DNA from: Psychrobacter pacificensis
GTDB taxonomy: Bacteria > Pseudomonadota > Gammaproteobacteria > Pseudomonadales > Moraxellaceae
Reading direction: 5' to 3'
DNA: 64,000 nt
Assembly (NCBI RefSeq): GCF_900101915.1
Contig: NZ_FNAL01000010.1
Coordinates: 1-64,000 of the forward strand
Shown: positions 1 through 9,283 of the stretch, piece after piece
How the letters are laid out: each line of letters starts with the position of its first letter
Position numbering within the stretch: the first letter of the stretch is position 1
The notes under the pieces: model-generated
What the model was told of the DNA's origin: nothing
Seen by the model: only the letters and a program-made list of their open reading frames with translations
Database searches by the model: none
Program-made: the position numbers and the translations under genes

Positions 1-25
1 AACAGACTCATATCTAACCCCCTTT

Positions 26-140
26 GCTGACGACAATAGCGCGATGGCACCACCTGATCCCTTCCCGAACTCAGAAGTGAAACATCGTTGCGCCAATGGT
101 AGTGTGGTTCGCCCATGTGAGAGTAGGTCATCGTCAGCTC
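26..140 (+). rRNA. rrf: 5S ribosomal RNA
   Basis: The ends pair (GCTGACGA at 26-33 with TCGTCAGC at 133-140). The interior carries typical bacterial 5S blocks such as CCTTCCCGAACTCAGAAGTG and GAGAGTAGGTCATCG. It is the last gene of an rRNA operon whose 16S and 23S genes lie left of the window. A terminator follows directly. The ends are set by the terminal helix and may be off by a few bases. Confidence 0.95.
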
Positions 141-154
141 CTTATTCCTGATTA

Positions 155-189
155 GCCCCTTGATACGTTAGTATCAAGGGGCTTTTTTT
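155..189 (+). terminator. Terminator of the rRNA operon
   Basis: A strong GC-rich hairpin with about 12 bp of stem, built on CCCTTGATAC and its complement, is followed by a run of eight T. It ends the rRNA transcript and isolates the next gene from it. Confidence 0.9.
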
Positions 190-285
190 TGCTTACGATA
201 TAGACTTATACTATTCAATTGATAAAAATTATTTTTAAAAGCTTTGAACTATAAAACATAGTTTTTTTTAAATCAAGGATGAAAA

Positions 286-783
286 ATGGATAGTTTGTTG
301 GTTTCTTTAGTTGTAGGAATTAGTAGCAGCCTTTTTGCCACAGCTTTATTTATATTAGTTAGTGAGTTTTTTAGGAGAAAAGTTTTGCCTTGGTATGGCG
401 ACAAAATATATAGAGGAGTAAGAATTGATGGAGACTGGGAGGTATGCGAATTTAAGGGAGTAAATCTTAGAGACCTCAAAGATAGTGATGGTTTTATCAA
501 GCCATCCCTTAAGCAAAGTGGTGATGTTGTTGAGGGTATATATTCTCATAAAGGAGGTGATGAAGAAATTGATCAGTATGTGCTTCAAGGTCGTATTAGG
601 GATATGTACTTTCTTGCTACAGCAGTCCCAAAGTCTAATCGACATGTAGATGCTATTACATTACTTCTTTATATAACTAATAGTAAATCGCGACTAATTA
701 TGACTGGAGGGCTTACTCATAAAAGTACACCAGGTAAGGTTGACTGCACGTTAGGTGTTGAGTTTCAGTGGAAGAGAACCTAA
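286..783 (+). CDS. Membrane-anchored beta-rich protein, possibly Cap15-like
   Basis: This 165-residue protein has one clear N-terminal membrane helix (about residues 5-28), a basic stretch (RRK), and then a soluble domain from about residue 45 in which short hydrophobic strands alternate with turns, opening with GDWEVCE. One helix plus a small beta-barrel-like domain recalls the CBASS effector Cap15 (two helices plus a minimal beta barrel), which damages the inner membrane when triggered by a cyclic nucleotide. That similarity is my reading of the pattern, not an alignment. No CD-NTase gene is near, so it would be an orphan. The gene is more AT-rich than its neighbours and lies directly after the rRNA terminator, which suggests acquisition. 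The start ATG follows AAGGATGAAAA. Function is unproven. Confidence 0.75.
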   Translation: MDSLLVSLVVGISSSLFATALFILVSEFFRRKVLPWYGDKIYRGVRIDGDWEVCEFKGVNLRDLKDSDGFIKPSLKQSGDVVEGIYSHKGGDEEIDQYVLQGRIRDMYFLATAVPKSNRHVDAITLLLYITNSKSRLIMTGGLTHKSTPGKVDCTLGVEFQWKRT

Positions 784-949
784 AAATCCTATACTCTACA
801 ATACTTATCACATATTAATTTTATCTATTTTCTTTAATTGAATACATCGGCTGTATTGTATACATAATTTTCTCAATATTTATAAGTTTAGAGATTAATT
901 TTCTATGTGAAAAATTCGAAGTGCTATGTATTTATCACAATTCTAATTC

Positions 950-1210
950 CTAAAACAACTCACCCATCTCAAACTTTTCTTCAAAATCAAATCTTAACTG
1001 CTCATTCTTACGCAGCCGCATGAGCTCGATACGTAGTTTACGTCCTGCGATAAGCCTTAGTACCTCGCGTTGCTGCTCTGTCGTCATATCATGCCATCGT
1101 TGGCGCTCGGCTCGACTGCGCAGGCATCCAAAGCAATAGCCTTTTTTGTTGCTTTGACAGACACCGATACAAGGGTTGTCAATGTCGAACAGCTCAAACT
1201 GTTGATTCAT
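950..1210 (-). CDS. DUF1289 domain-containing protein
   Basis: This is an 86-residue cytoplasmic protein. Residues 13-35 have the DUF1289 cysteine pattern: CIGVC, then YCFGCLR, followed by a helical region with E-R-Q-R-W. The four cysteines probably bind a metal ion, perhaps zinc or an Fe-S centre; this is inferred from the spacing. Members of this small family are common in proteobacteria and have no established role. It is transcribed away from yqiA-parE. Confidence 0.85.
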   Translation of the reverse strand: MNQQFELFDIDNPCIGVCQSNKKGYCFGCLRSRAERQRWHDMTTEQQREVLRLIAGRKLRIELMRLRKNEQLRFDFEEKFEMGELF

Positions 1211-1398
1211 GGCGACTCCATTGCTATGACCGTCATTCCTTTGACTGGTACCAGACGATTATGACCATATTATTATGTCGCAAATATTGACTAATAGTGT
1301 GCCGTTTTATTGTTATTATTTTTGTGCATCGGGTGCTATGCTTAGCGTCACTGGTCTATATAAGACAATCATAACAAAATTAATAAGTGAGATGATAC

Positions 1399-2052
1399 GT
1401 GAACCTGATTTATATCCATGGACTGGACAGCGATGCAAACTCGACTAAAGGGCTGCTGTTAGAAAAATATTGCCAGCAGTATCATCCTGATATCAATGTA
1501 CTGCGTCCTGATTTGAATAAATCGCCTGCGCAAGTGCGTGAGCAGTTGTTGTCATTGATAGAAGGGTTAAATAATAGCCAAGATGAGCAGACGGGATCGT
1601 CCAACACGGTATTGGTCGGTAGCTCATTGGGTGGGTATTTTTCTACCTTAATCAGTAATCAAATAGATTGTCCTGCATTGCTGCTAAATCCTAGCACGCA
1701 GCCTCACGTTACGCTACAGCGCTTTTCTGATAACTCAGCATCAAATCAAGATAGTAGTGATGAGTCATCGGATAATAAAGTCCTGCATACGACGGCGGGC
1801 GGTTGGCGTATTACACCGTCAGATTTGCAATGGTTTGCAGATCATCAAATTTCTCAAGTTATTTATCCCAATAAAGTTGCTGTACTGCTGAAACAAGGTG
1901 ATGAGCTATTAAACGCTGAGTTGTCCCAGGCCTTTTATCAAAGCCAGGGCGCATCAGTAACCGTACAAGCAGGAGGAGACCATCGCTTTAGTGACTTTGG
2001 TGAGCAGCTACCGATGGTGATAGAGATACTACGAGAGTTAGTAAGGTCTTAG
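1399..2052 (+). CDS. yqiA: YqiA-type alpha/beta-hydrolase esterase
   Basis: This 217-residue alpha/beta hydrolase of the YqiA/UPF0227 family opens with IYIHGLDSD, the oxyanion-hole strand. The nucleophile elbow is GSSLGG with Ser76, and His195 in GGDHRFSDF closes the triad. E. coli YqiA hydrolyses short-chain esters; the natural substrate is unknown. The start is GTG. Residues about 112-130 are an Asn/Ser/Asp-rich insertion that looks like a surface loop. It stands directly before parE, as in E. coli, which supports the assignment. Confidence 0.9.
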   Translation: MNLIYIHGLDSDANSTKGLLLEKYCQQYHPDINVLRPDLNKSPAQVREQLLSLIEGLNNSQDEQTGSSNTVLVGSSLGGYFSTLISNQIDCPALLLNPSTQPHVTLQRFSDNSASNQDSSDESSDNKVLHTTAGGWRITPSDLQWFADHQISQVIYPNKVAVLLKQGDELLNAELSQAFYQSQGASVTVQAGGDHRFSDFGEQLPMVIEILRELVRS

Positions 2053-2162
2053 ATAGACGACATTATATGACGTGAACGATGGACTATTGACCTTAACGTC
2101 GCTGTTTTTGGTTATAATGGTTTTATAGAGTTAAACGCACATGAATAGTTAAGGATGCATTT

Positions 2163-4052
2163 GTGAGTCAATATAATGCGCAATCGTTAGAAGTTTTAGA
2201 AGGGCTGGAACCCGTACGTCGTCGCCCAGGTATGTATACCGATACCACGCGACCAAACCATTTGGCGCAAGAGGTCATTGATAACTCGGTGGATGAAGCG
2301 TTGGCGGGTTATGCCAAAACCATCAAAGTGCAGCTGCATAGTGATGGATCGCTGTCTGTCGAAGATGATGGGCGTGGTATGCCAACCGATATTCACCCTG
2401 AGTTTGGTCAATCCGGTATTGAGCTGATTTTGACCCGTTTGCATGCGGGTGGTAAGTTCTCGACTTCTAATTATGAAGTATCGGGCGGTCTGCATGGTGT
2501 AGGTATCTCCGTCGTCAATGCGCTATCTACGCGCGTTGAAGTGACGGTATGGCGTGATAGCACCCAGTTTGATATGGCGTTTGAAAATGGCGCAGCCGTG
2601 ACGCCGTTGACGGAATCAGTCAGCTCAAACAAACGCAAACGTGGCACCAGAGTGCACTTCTGGGCCGATGGTAGTTTCTTTGATATGCCCAAATTTAACG
2701 TTAAGCAGCTCAAGCACAACTTGAAAGCCAAAGCGGTTTTGGCCGCGGGACTAACGATTGAGTTCACCGATGATATCAATGATGAAAAGGTCGTTTGGCA
2801 ATTTACCGATGGGGTTGTCGAGTATCTAAGCGAGCAATTAGATGGTCTTGAGACACTACCTGAAGCACCGTTTTATTATAATTATGATGCAAAAGCGGGC
2901 GAACGTGCGGGTGTGACCTTTGCCTTGTCTTGGCTGCCTGAGGGTGGTACACCGATTCAAGAAAGCTATGTGAACCTGATTCCGACAGCGCAGGGCGGTA
3001 CCCACGTCAATGGTCTGCGTACAGGTATCCTAGAAGCGTTACGTGAGTTTTGTGATATTCATAACTTGCTACCGCGAAGTGTGAAGCTAACCGCAGAAGA
3101 TGTGTGGGATGGGGTGAACTATATCTTATCCCTGAAGTTTTCTGAGCCGCAGTTTTCTGGTCAAACCAAAGAACGTCTCTCTAGCCGCGAAGCTGCAGCC
3201 GCTGTACAGACCTTGGCAAAAGATGCCTTTAGCTTGTGGCTAAATCAACATGCGGATATGGGCACGCAGATTGCTGAATTGGCGATTAATAAAGCAGGAC
3301 GTCGCCTAAAGTCAGCTAAAAAAGTCGCTCGTAAGAAAATCACACAGGGACCCGCACTGCCGGGAAAATTGGCGGATTGTCGCGGTGATTTGCGCGATGG
3401 CGCAGAGCTGTTCCTAGTAGAGGGTGACTCGGCAGGCGGTAGTGCTAAGCAAGCACGTGATCGTCACTATCAAGCGATATTGCCACTGCGGGGTAAGATT
3501 TTGAATACATGGGAAGTGTCGTCAGATACGGTACTATCAAGCCAAGAGATTCATGATATTGCTATTGCGATCGGTGTGGATCCTGCCTCTGATGATCTGT
3601 CCGAGCTGCGCTATGACAAGATATGTATCTTAGCAGATGCTGATTCTGATGGCCTGCACATTGCGACGCTGATCTGCGCGTTATTTGTGAAGCATTTCCC
3701 TGCGCTAGTGGATGCCGGTCATTTATTCGTTGCCATGCCGCCGTTATACCGTGTCGACGTGGGTAAAGATGTGCATTACGCGCTAGATGAGCCAGAGCTT
3801 GCGCATATATTAGCCAAGGTACCGGGCAATAAAAAAGCGCAAATCACGCGCTTTAAAGGACTGGGTGAGATGAGTGCTGAGCAGCTACGTGAGACGACGA
3901 TGAGCCGCGATACGCGCCGCTTGGTGCAGCTTGATATGGACGATATGGTACTGACCAATGGCATCATGGATATGCTACTGGCGAAAAAACGTGCCGCTGA
4001 TCGCAAGTCATGGCTTGAGAGTAAAGGTAACTTAGCCGATATTGCGTTATAG
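2163..4052 (+). CDS. parE: DNA topoisomerase IV subunit B
   Basis: ParE is the ATPase subunit of topoisomerase IV and, with ParC, unlinks daughter chromosomes. Its 629 residues match the family length. The GHKL ATP site shows EVIDNSVDEA (about 37-46), DDGRGMP and GGLHGVG. The TOPRIM metal site shows Glu420 in EGDSAGG and the aspartates of DADSDG (492, 494, 496). The C-terminus keeps KGLGEM and is short, as in ParE; it lacks the insertion of longer gammaproteobacterial GyrB proteins. The start is GTG with AAGGA upstream. A terminator follows at 4083. Confidence 0.96.
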   Translation: MSQYNAQSLEVLEGLEPVRRRPGMYTDTTRPNHLAQEVIDNSVDEALAGYAKTIKVQLHSDGSLSVEDDGRGMPTDIHPEFGQSGIELILTRLHAGGKFSTSNYEVSGGLHGVGISVVNALSTRVEVTVWRDSTQFDMAFENGAAVTPLTESVSSNKRKRGTRVHFWADGSFFDMPKFNVKQLKHNLKAKAVLAAGLTIEFTDDINDEKVVWQFTDGVVEYLSEQLDGLETLPEAPFYYNYDAKAGERAGVTFALSWLPEGGTPIQESYVNLIPTAQGGTHVNGLRTGILEALREFCDIHNLLPRSVKLTAEDVWDGVNYILSLKFSEPQFSGQTKERLSSREAAAAVQTLAKDAFSLWLNQHADMGTQIAELAINKAGRRLKSAKKVARKKITQGPALPGKLADCRGDLRDGAELFLVEGDSAGGSAKQARDRHYQAILPLRGKILNTWEVSSDTVLSSQEIHDIAIAIGVDPASDDLSELRYDKICILADADSDGLHIATLICALFVKHFPALVDAGHLFVAMPPLYRVDVGKDVHYALDEPELAHILAKVPGNKKAQITRFKGLGEMSAEQLRETTMSRDTRRLVQLDMDDMVLTNGIMDMLLAKKRAADRKSWLESKGNLADIAL

Positions 4053-4082
4053 AGTTACAAAGTTTTTAAACGATTTTCACAC

Positions 4083-4113
4083 AGGGATAAGCGTTAAGCG
4101 TTATCCCTTTTTT
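4083..4113 (+). terminator. Terminator after parE
   Basis: AGGGATAA and TTATCCCT form a perfect 8-bp stem around GCGTTAAGCG and are followed by six T. Confidence 0.9.
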
Positions 4114-4219
4114 ATGACTAAAATCTAGTCAAGCTATACAGATAAAGCAAAATATAAATAATAAGTTAGTCCGCTCAGGTTAATGCTATGATGGGGTATT
4201 CTCATTGTGTAGTGCTATT

Positions 4220-4921
4220 ATGTCCTCAAACCCAAAAACCAGTCCCACTGCTAAACCTACTGCGAACAGACGCTCTAAAGTATTGCCTGAGCTTAATAAA
4301 AAAGATCTGGGCAACTTAATCCCTAAGCGCGGCGGTAAACTGACTCCTAAAATAGGTCGTATGCTGATGAAGTCGGCGGGCTGGAAGACCGTAGGTTCTA
4401 TCCCTAATATCTCACAAGCGGTGGTCTTGGCTGTCCCTCATACCTCCAACATCGACGGGATATATGCGCTACCTTGCTTGTTTGCACTGGATCTCAAAAT
4501 CAGTATTATGGGCAAGCATACGCTGTTCAAAATACCAGTGCTGGCGCAGCTCATGCGCTGGCTTGGTATCATACCTATTAATCGCGAAGCCAAAGGCTCA
4601 GTGCTACAAGCGAGTATCGATAAGTTTAAAAATAATAAGACTTTGTTTTTGGGTTTAGCGCCTGAAGGCACGCGCAAATATACTGACAGCTGGAAAACTG
4701 GGTTTTATTACTTGGCAGTAGGAGCCAATGTACCTATCTTACCAGTAGCGTTAGATTATAATACTAAAGAAGTGCGATTTTTGGAGATGGTTTACCCGAC
4801 GGGTAATATCGAAGAGGATTTGCCAAAGATTTATGCCCAGTACGGCGGGGTAATGCCTTATCATCCTGAGCGGCTCTCACAGCCGCTACAAGATGTTAAT
4901 CAAGCCTTCTTTAAAGGATAA
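4220..4921 (+). CDS. Lysophospholipid acyltransferase family protein
   Basis: This 233-residue protein has the PlsC-type motifs: His74 and Asp79 in the HX4D box (PHTSNID) and the acceptor motif PEGTR at 148-152. It probably transfers an acyl group to a lysophospholipid or related acceptor at the inner membrane; the substrate cannot be read from the sequence. I chose ATG at 4220 over an in-frame TTG at 4205. The first 30 residues are basic and poor in hydrophobic residues. The stop codon lies inside the first copy of a 19-bp tandem duplication (4913-4950). Confidence 0.85.
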   Translation: MSSNPKTSPTAKPTANRRSKVLPELNKKDLGNLIPKRGGKLTPKIGRMLMKSAGWKTVGSIPNISQAVVLAVPHTSNIDGIYALPCLFALDLKISIMGKHTLFKIPVLAQLMRWLGIIPINREAKGSVLQASIDKFKNNKTLFLGLAPEGTRKYTDSWKTGFYYLAVGANVPILPVALDYNTKEVRFLEMVYPTGNIEEDLPKIYAQYGGVMPYHPERLSQPLQDVNQAFFKG

Positions 4922-4950
4922 TCGTAGAGTAAAAGGATAATCGTAGAGTA
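4913..4950. repeat. Perfect 19-bp tandem duplication over a stop codon
   Basis: AAAGGATAATCGTAGAGTA occurs twice with no spacer (4913-4931 and 4932-4950). The first copy contains the TAA that ends the acyltransferase gene, so the duplication changes only the 3' untranslated region. It looks like a recent slippage event. Confidence 0.95.
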
Positions 4951-4958
4951 TAGCAGGT

Positions 4959-5750
4959 TTAGAAATTAGGCTGTCCGTTCGAGGCGCTCACGCCGCCATC
5001 GACAGGCAAATTAACGCCCGTAATCATCGCCGCATCTTCGCTGGCTAAAAAGGTAATCGCGGCGGCGATATCTTCAGGAGTCACAAAGCGTCCTAGAGGG
5101 CAGCGTGCTAAAAATTTATCGACCTTTTCTTGATCTTCTCGCATGTCTTTGGTCATGTTGGTCTTAGTCGCGGTAGGGTTGACCGCATTGACGCGCACAC
5201 CATCAGGGCCATGATCCATCGCTAACGTACGTGTCAAGTTGGTGACGCCTGCTTTGGCAGCGTTGTAAGCGGCCATGTTCCAATCACCGCCGATACCTGA
5301 GAGTGATGAGACATTGACGATATTGCCTTGTGTCTTGATGAGATGCGGCATTGCAGCCTGACAGACATAAAAAGTACCATTTAAATTGACATCAATAGCT
5401 GCGTGCCAATCCTCACTAGATAAGTCCGTTATTTTGCCTTCCATACCTTTGCCCGCATTATTGACGACGATATCGAGCTTTTCAAACCTCTCAATCACTC
5501 GTTTTACCATTTCTTGTACTTGGCTTTGTACACTAATATCACAGGTGATGGTCATGTAGTTGTCGGTATGAATCCATGTATGATCTTCTGGAAACTGTTT
5601 TGCGGTCTCCTCTAAAGTTTCAGAGGTTCGTCCCACTAGTACCACAGTCGCGCCTTCATTAGCGAAACGCAGAGCAGTGGCGCGTCCCATACCTGAGCCG
5701 GCTCCAGTGACAATGACGGTTTTTTCTTTGAAACGCTTCATAATGCTCAA
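4959..5750 (-). CDS. Short-chain dehydrogenase/reductase (SDR)
   Basis: This 263-residue classical SDR has the nucleotide-binding motif TGAGSGMG (15-22), NNAG (97-100), catalytic Ser148 or Ser149, and Tyr162/Lys166 in YNAAK. It ends with GGVSASNGQ, typical of the 3-oxoacyl reductase and glucose/hydroxybutyrate dehydrogenase branches. Arg41 after the second strand (VGRTS) suggests NADP(H), but the substrate cannot be assigned. An internal start four codons in (MKRF) is equally possible. The gene converges with the acyltransferase, with no clear terminator between them. Confidence 0.88.
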   Translation of the reverse strand: MSIMKRFKEKTVIVTGAGSGMGRATALRFANEGATVVLVGRTSETLEETAKQFPEDHTWIHTDNYMTITCDISVQSQVQEMVKRVIERFEKLDIVVNNAGKGMEGKITDLSSEDWHAAIDVNLNGTFYVCQAAMPHLIKTQGNIVNVSSLSGIGGDWNMAAYNAAKAGVTNLTRTLAMDHGPDGVRVNAVNPTATKTNMTKDMREDQEKVDKFLARCPLGRFVTPEDIAAAITFLASEDAAMITGVNLPVDGGVSASNGQPNF

Positions 5751-6035
5751 TCCTTGTTATTATATAGTGCTTATTAAAATTCGATAAACGTACCTGACAT
5801 TGATACGTGAGCGCAGCTTATAACTATAAGATCCACGCACAAGCATTGCTGCTTTGATATCATCATAACAAGTCATTACGTTGAAAGCGACTGCGTCTGA
5901 TAGTGCTTATGTAGCGTAATTTTACATTCGTAAAAATGTTGAAATGCTGATGACTATGTTTATAAATATGCCACCATTTTAATCAGCCAAAATGTCATTC
6001 ATCACATATCATAAGATTATAAAGGGCTAGAATCT

Positions 6036-7475
6036 GTGTCTCATTCGTCTACTATAATATCCGATGGGGGCTACCTTGCTAGTGAGCTGGCCTGTTACTT
6101 ACAGACAGCAGCGGTAGACATCGCTCTGGCTGGTATGCAGACTACTGAACAGCAATATGATGCTCGCTATAGCGCACGCTCGTATCATTACCAGCTCTCG
6201 TCGGGCAAGCTGCAACTGCTGGCACTGACATTATACTTGCCAATGAGTACAAGCTCAGCTGATATTGAGCGAGCACGTATGACTGCTATAAAAGCTGCGC
6301 TGGCATGGCATAAATCTTCATTGTCTCAAAATGAACATGTTGCACAGACTCATGATATTTTGGTTTTCGATATTCAGCTGACTGATAATGTAGTAGATGG
6401 TCATAAGAAAAATACTGATAGTCAGGACAGCAAGCAATTAAATCACTTGCAACATGCTTTTGGTGCTCGTTATTTTTTGGAGGACTTGGTTGTAGACATG
6501 AGTGAGGGCGGGCAGCAATTGCAAGTCTTCAGCTGGCATGACTGGCACTCAATACTGGTTGCGGTACAGACACCCTGTGAGTTATGGCGGTTTTTGAATT
6601 ATCACTTAGAGCAACTACAATATTCGGTTATCAGTCATGTCCCAAGTTTTGTATCAGAAGAAGTGCTAGTCGCTGAATTTTTGCAAAGCGCCTCTTTATT
6701 CACACCTGCGATCACAGTAGACAATGCACTTAACAAGTACGACATTCAGGACAAACCTAATCCAGCGTTGGTGGCCATGGCGCTTGCATATAAGAATCAG
6801 AGCACGACTGCGCAGATGTACCAACAGCATATGCAGCAGGCAGCCACGCTATGGTCACAGCTCAGTACACAAATGATAGCAGCATATGCTGATAAGCAGA
6901 CATCTAGTAATGACCAAGAATCATCAACTGAGCCGTTGGGGTTTCGTTGGCAGCAGCAACTATTAGATGAGTCTTTATTTTCGCGTCATGAGCTGATCCG
7001 TACGCTATATAGACATCCTAAGCAAAGTAAGACGCTGCAACAAGATGGTTATATCGTACATCAGCATTCCTACGAAACCTTGGGGCGGCATTATGTACTG
7101 ATATTCTATGGACAAAACGCTCAAGCAAAGAATAGCAAAAATGTTATTCAACCGAATCTAGCAAAAATTGCACAGGATGTTGCGACTCGATTGCCAATAG
7201 CAGAGCTGCATCATATCGTTGTACTCGGTATCGACTTTATTACTGAGGTAAATGAAACGTTCATCGATATTGATGTGTGGATTCAGTCAGTGGACGCGAT
7301 GACGCAAAGAGAGCGACAGCTAACCAAGCAAATACAACAATTAAAGAGTAAAAAGTCGCTTCAAAATACGCAAAAGGCAGAGAAGCAAGCTGCTCAAAAC
7401 TCTGAAAGTCATCCTCAATCTGACAAGTTGCCTCAAGTACGTCTAAGCCTTTCTATACCAGCGCGAAAGAAATAA
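6036..7475 (+). CDS. Conserved-looking protein of unknown function, 479 residues
   Basis: I do not recognise this protein. It starts at GTG after AAAGGG. It has no signal peptide or membrane helix and is rich in Gln, His, Ser and Thr, with alternating helices and strands through about residue 400. The last 60 residues are a charged helix (RQLTKQIQQLKSKK), then a Gln/Asn/Lys-rich tail ending LSLSIPARKK, which suggests a coiled coil and a flexible tail. A segment near residues 390-415 reads like a regular beta-alpha unit (HHIVVLGIDFITEVNE). It stands alone and ends at a bidirectional terminator shared with the convergent channel gene. Confidence 0.8.
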   Translation: MSHSSTIISDGGYLASELACYLQTAAVDIALAGMQTTEQQYDARYSARSYHYQLSSGKLQLLALTLYLPMSTSSADIERARMTAIKAALAWHKSSLSQNEHVAQTHDILVFDIQLTDNVVDGHKKNTDSQDSKQLNHLQHAFGARYFLEDLVVDMSEGGQQLQVFSWHDWHSILVAVQTPCELWRFLNYHLEQLQYSVISHVPSFVSEEVLVAEFLQSASLFTPAITVDNALNKYDIQDKPNPALVAMALAYKNQSTTAQMYQQHMQQAATLWSQLSTQMIAAYADKQTSSNDQESSTEPLGFRWQQQLLDESLFSRHELIRTLYRHPKQSKTLQQDGYIVHQHSYETLGRHYVLIFYGQNAQAKNSKNVIQPNLAKIAQDVATRLPIAELHHIVVLGIDFITEVNETFIDIDVWIQSVDAMTQRERQLTKQIQQLKSKKSLQNTQKAEKQAAQNSESHPQSDKLPQVRLSLSIPARKK

Positions 7476-7554
7476 TGAGCACGTAACATATTTTGAAAAT
7501 CGAGCTGAGTATTCTGCTAGAAGCTGCTGTAAGTCTAACTTATACTGACACTCA

Positions 7555-7584
7555 CAAAAAAAGACAGCCTAGGCTGTCTTTTTC
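7555..7584. terminator. Bidirectional terminator
   Basis: AAAGACAGCC-TA-GGCTGTCTTT forms a tight perfect stem with A runs on the left and T runs on the right. It can end both the plus-strand gene at 6036 and the minus-strand gene at 7613. Confidence 0.9.
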
Positions 7585-7612
7585 TTATCTAAGAGTAGGT
7601 AATTACTGATAC

Positions 7613-9283
7613 TTATTTATTGATATCATCGTTAAGATCATTACCAGGAAGGATTTGATTACTGTTATAGATATCATTGGTATCAGTATCTACGCGAGGA
7701 GTGTCAATCACATCAGTGCGCAAATCAGTAGTTGACGTGCTAGCAGCTGAAGGTGTGTTGTCACGAACTGAATCAGCAACTTTTTCTTGCGTTGATGAGC
7801 TTGGCTGCAGCGTGGATTTTGCTTTTGCTTCGTCGCGCTCACGATCCATTCTATCTTGCATTTTACGTAGGAAACGTGCGGCTGCTTCTTGACCACCAAG
7901 ACCAAATGATAGGGCAAAGGCGACGGCGACGGCACCTAGCGTTAGACCAAATGCTAGATTCACGATTGAATCTGCAATACCCATTGCTTTTAGACCCATA
8001 GCAAGTACAAGGCCCATAATCAATACACGCACAATGTTTGCTAAGAATTGTGAACCTTGTTCAGAACGCTCAACAACACCTGCAATAATATTGGCAAGCC
8101 AAAATCCAATGAACAGGATAATCGCACCTAAGATGATGTTAGCGCCAAATGCGATAAACATCGTAATAATTGCTGAGATAGGCTCGAAACCTAGTAAATC
8201 AGCAGCTGCGATAGCAGCAAATAGCATAGCAAAGAAGATAATCGCATAAGCAACTAAGTCAGAGATTCTCTTGTCACCCATAGTCTCTTGCAAGCCAACT
8301 TTGGCAGGCATTTGATTGATTTGAGTGTTTTCAAGCAATCCTTTGACGATATTTGCAACCATACGTACAACATAAAAAGTCACAAATAAGATAGCCACTG
8401 CCATGAAGATGTTAGGCAATGCTTCCATGATTTTATTCAACATATTGGTCGCAGGGCGAGCAATAACGTCGATTTTTAATGCGTTCAAAGCAGCAATAAT
8501 CGTTGGGATAATAACCACTAAAAATGCTAGCGAACCGGCAATATTAGGTAGGCTGTTTTGTTCACTTAAGCCAGCTTTCGTCGCTAACTCTTGAACATTA
8601 AAAGTAGAAACAAGATTGGTCACAATGCCGCGTACGACTTTGGCAATGATATAACCAACAACAAAGACCACACCAGCGATTAGGATGTTAGGGATAAAGC
8701 TGAAGATTTTGTCGACCATATTAGTCAATGGTGCAAACAAACCATCAAGCTCTAGCTGACCGAGTACCATGGTCAAAACAACCAATAAGATGAACCAGTA
8801 AACCATATCAGCGATGGTGCTGCTCATTGGTTTTACGCCTGCTTGTGCGCTTAGACGCTCGTCCATTGTCGTTTTAGAAAGCGCCGCATTGATTGCAGTG
8901 CGTGCGACAGTGGCGATAACCCAACCAATTACACCAAGCGCGATCGCACCGACGAGGTTAGGGATAAATGCCAATACTTGATTAACCATATTTGCAAATG
9001 GCGCCGAGATTGAGTTTAAATTTAGTTGGTTAAGCGCCCCTGAAATAGCAATGATAAAAATAAACCAAAAAACAATCTTGGAGATAATTCCCTCAAGATC
9101 GTAAGTTTTACCGGTTGAAGAGTTCATACGTTGATTAAGATTGACTTTAGATAGGACACCGCGCACAAGTGCTGCGATACCAAGTGCGACCAGCCAACCA
9201 ATGATAAATATCAAGATAGCGCCAATGATAGAACCGATAGGCCCACCAAGATAACCGTTAAAAGATGTATACATTGGGTTCAT
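7613..9283 (-). CDS. Mechanosensitive-channel-like protein built of repeated TM-helix units (CmpX type)
   Basis: This 556-residue inner-membrane protein is made of about five diverged copies of one unit. Each unit has an amphipathic F-x-P/A-N segment and then a long hydrophobic helix ending in basic residues (for example FIPNLVGAIALGVIGW, FIPNILIAGVVFVVGY, ALPNIFMAVAILFV, FGANIILGAIILFIGF). The last membrane segment runs into FGLGGQEAAARFL, close to the pore-lining helix and the following loop of MscS-family channels, but the usual cytoplasmic beta domain is missing. A charged tail of about 90 residues follows. This matches the CmpX/conserved TM-helix group. The start ATG has AAGGAGGATAAG upstream, an unusually strong ribosome site. 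It is likely to be involved in osmotic or envelope-tension responses. Confidence 0.85.
   Translation of the reverse strand: MNPMYTSFNGYLGGPIGSIIGAILIFIIGWLVALGIAALVRGVLSKVNLNQRMNSSTGKTYDLEGIISKIVFWFIFIIAISGALNQLNLNSISAPFANMVNQVLAFIPNLVGAIALGVIGWVIATVARTAINAALSKTTMDERLSAQAGVKPMSSTIADMVYWFILLVVLTMVLGQLELDGLFAPLTNMVDKIFSFIPNILIAGVVFVVGYIIAKVVRGIVTNLVSTFNVQELATKAGLSEQNSLPNIAGSLAFLVVIIPTIIAALNALKIDVIARPATNMLNKIMEALPNIFMAVAILFVTFYVVRMVANIVKGLLENTQINQMPAKVGLQETMGDKRISDLVAYAIIFFAMLFAAIAAADLLGFEPISAIITMFIAFGANIILGAIILFIGFWLANIIAGVVERSEQGSQFLANIVRVLIMGLVLAMGLKAMGIADSIVNLAFGLTLGAVAVAFALSFGLGGQEAAARFLRKMQDRMDRERDEAKAKSTLQPSSSTQEKVADSVRDNTPSAASTSTTDLRTDVIDTPRVDTDTNDIYNSNQILPGNDLNDDINK

Noticed and set aside
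841..857. AATACA-N5-TGTATT dyad after the Cap15-like gene
   Set aside because: It is short and in a very AT-rich stretch, where such dyads arise by chance.
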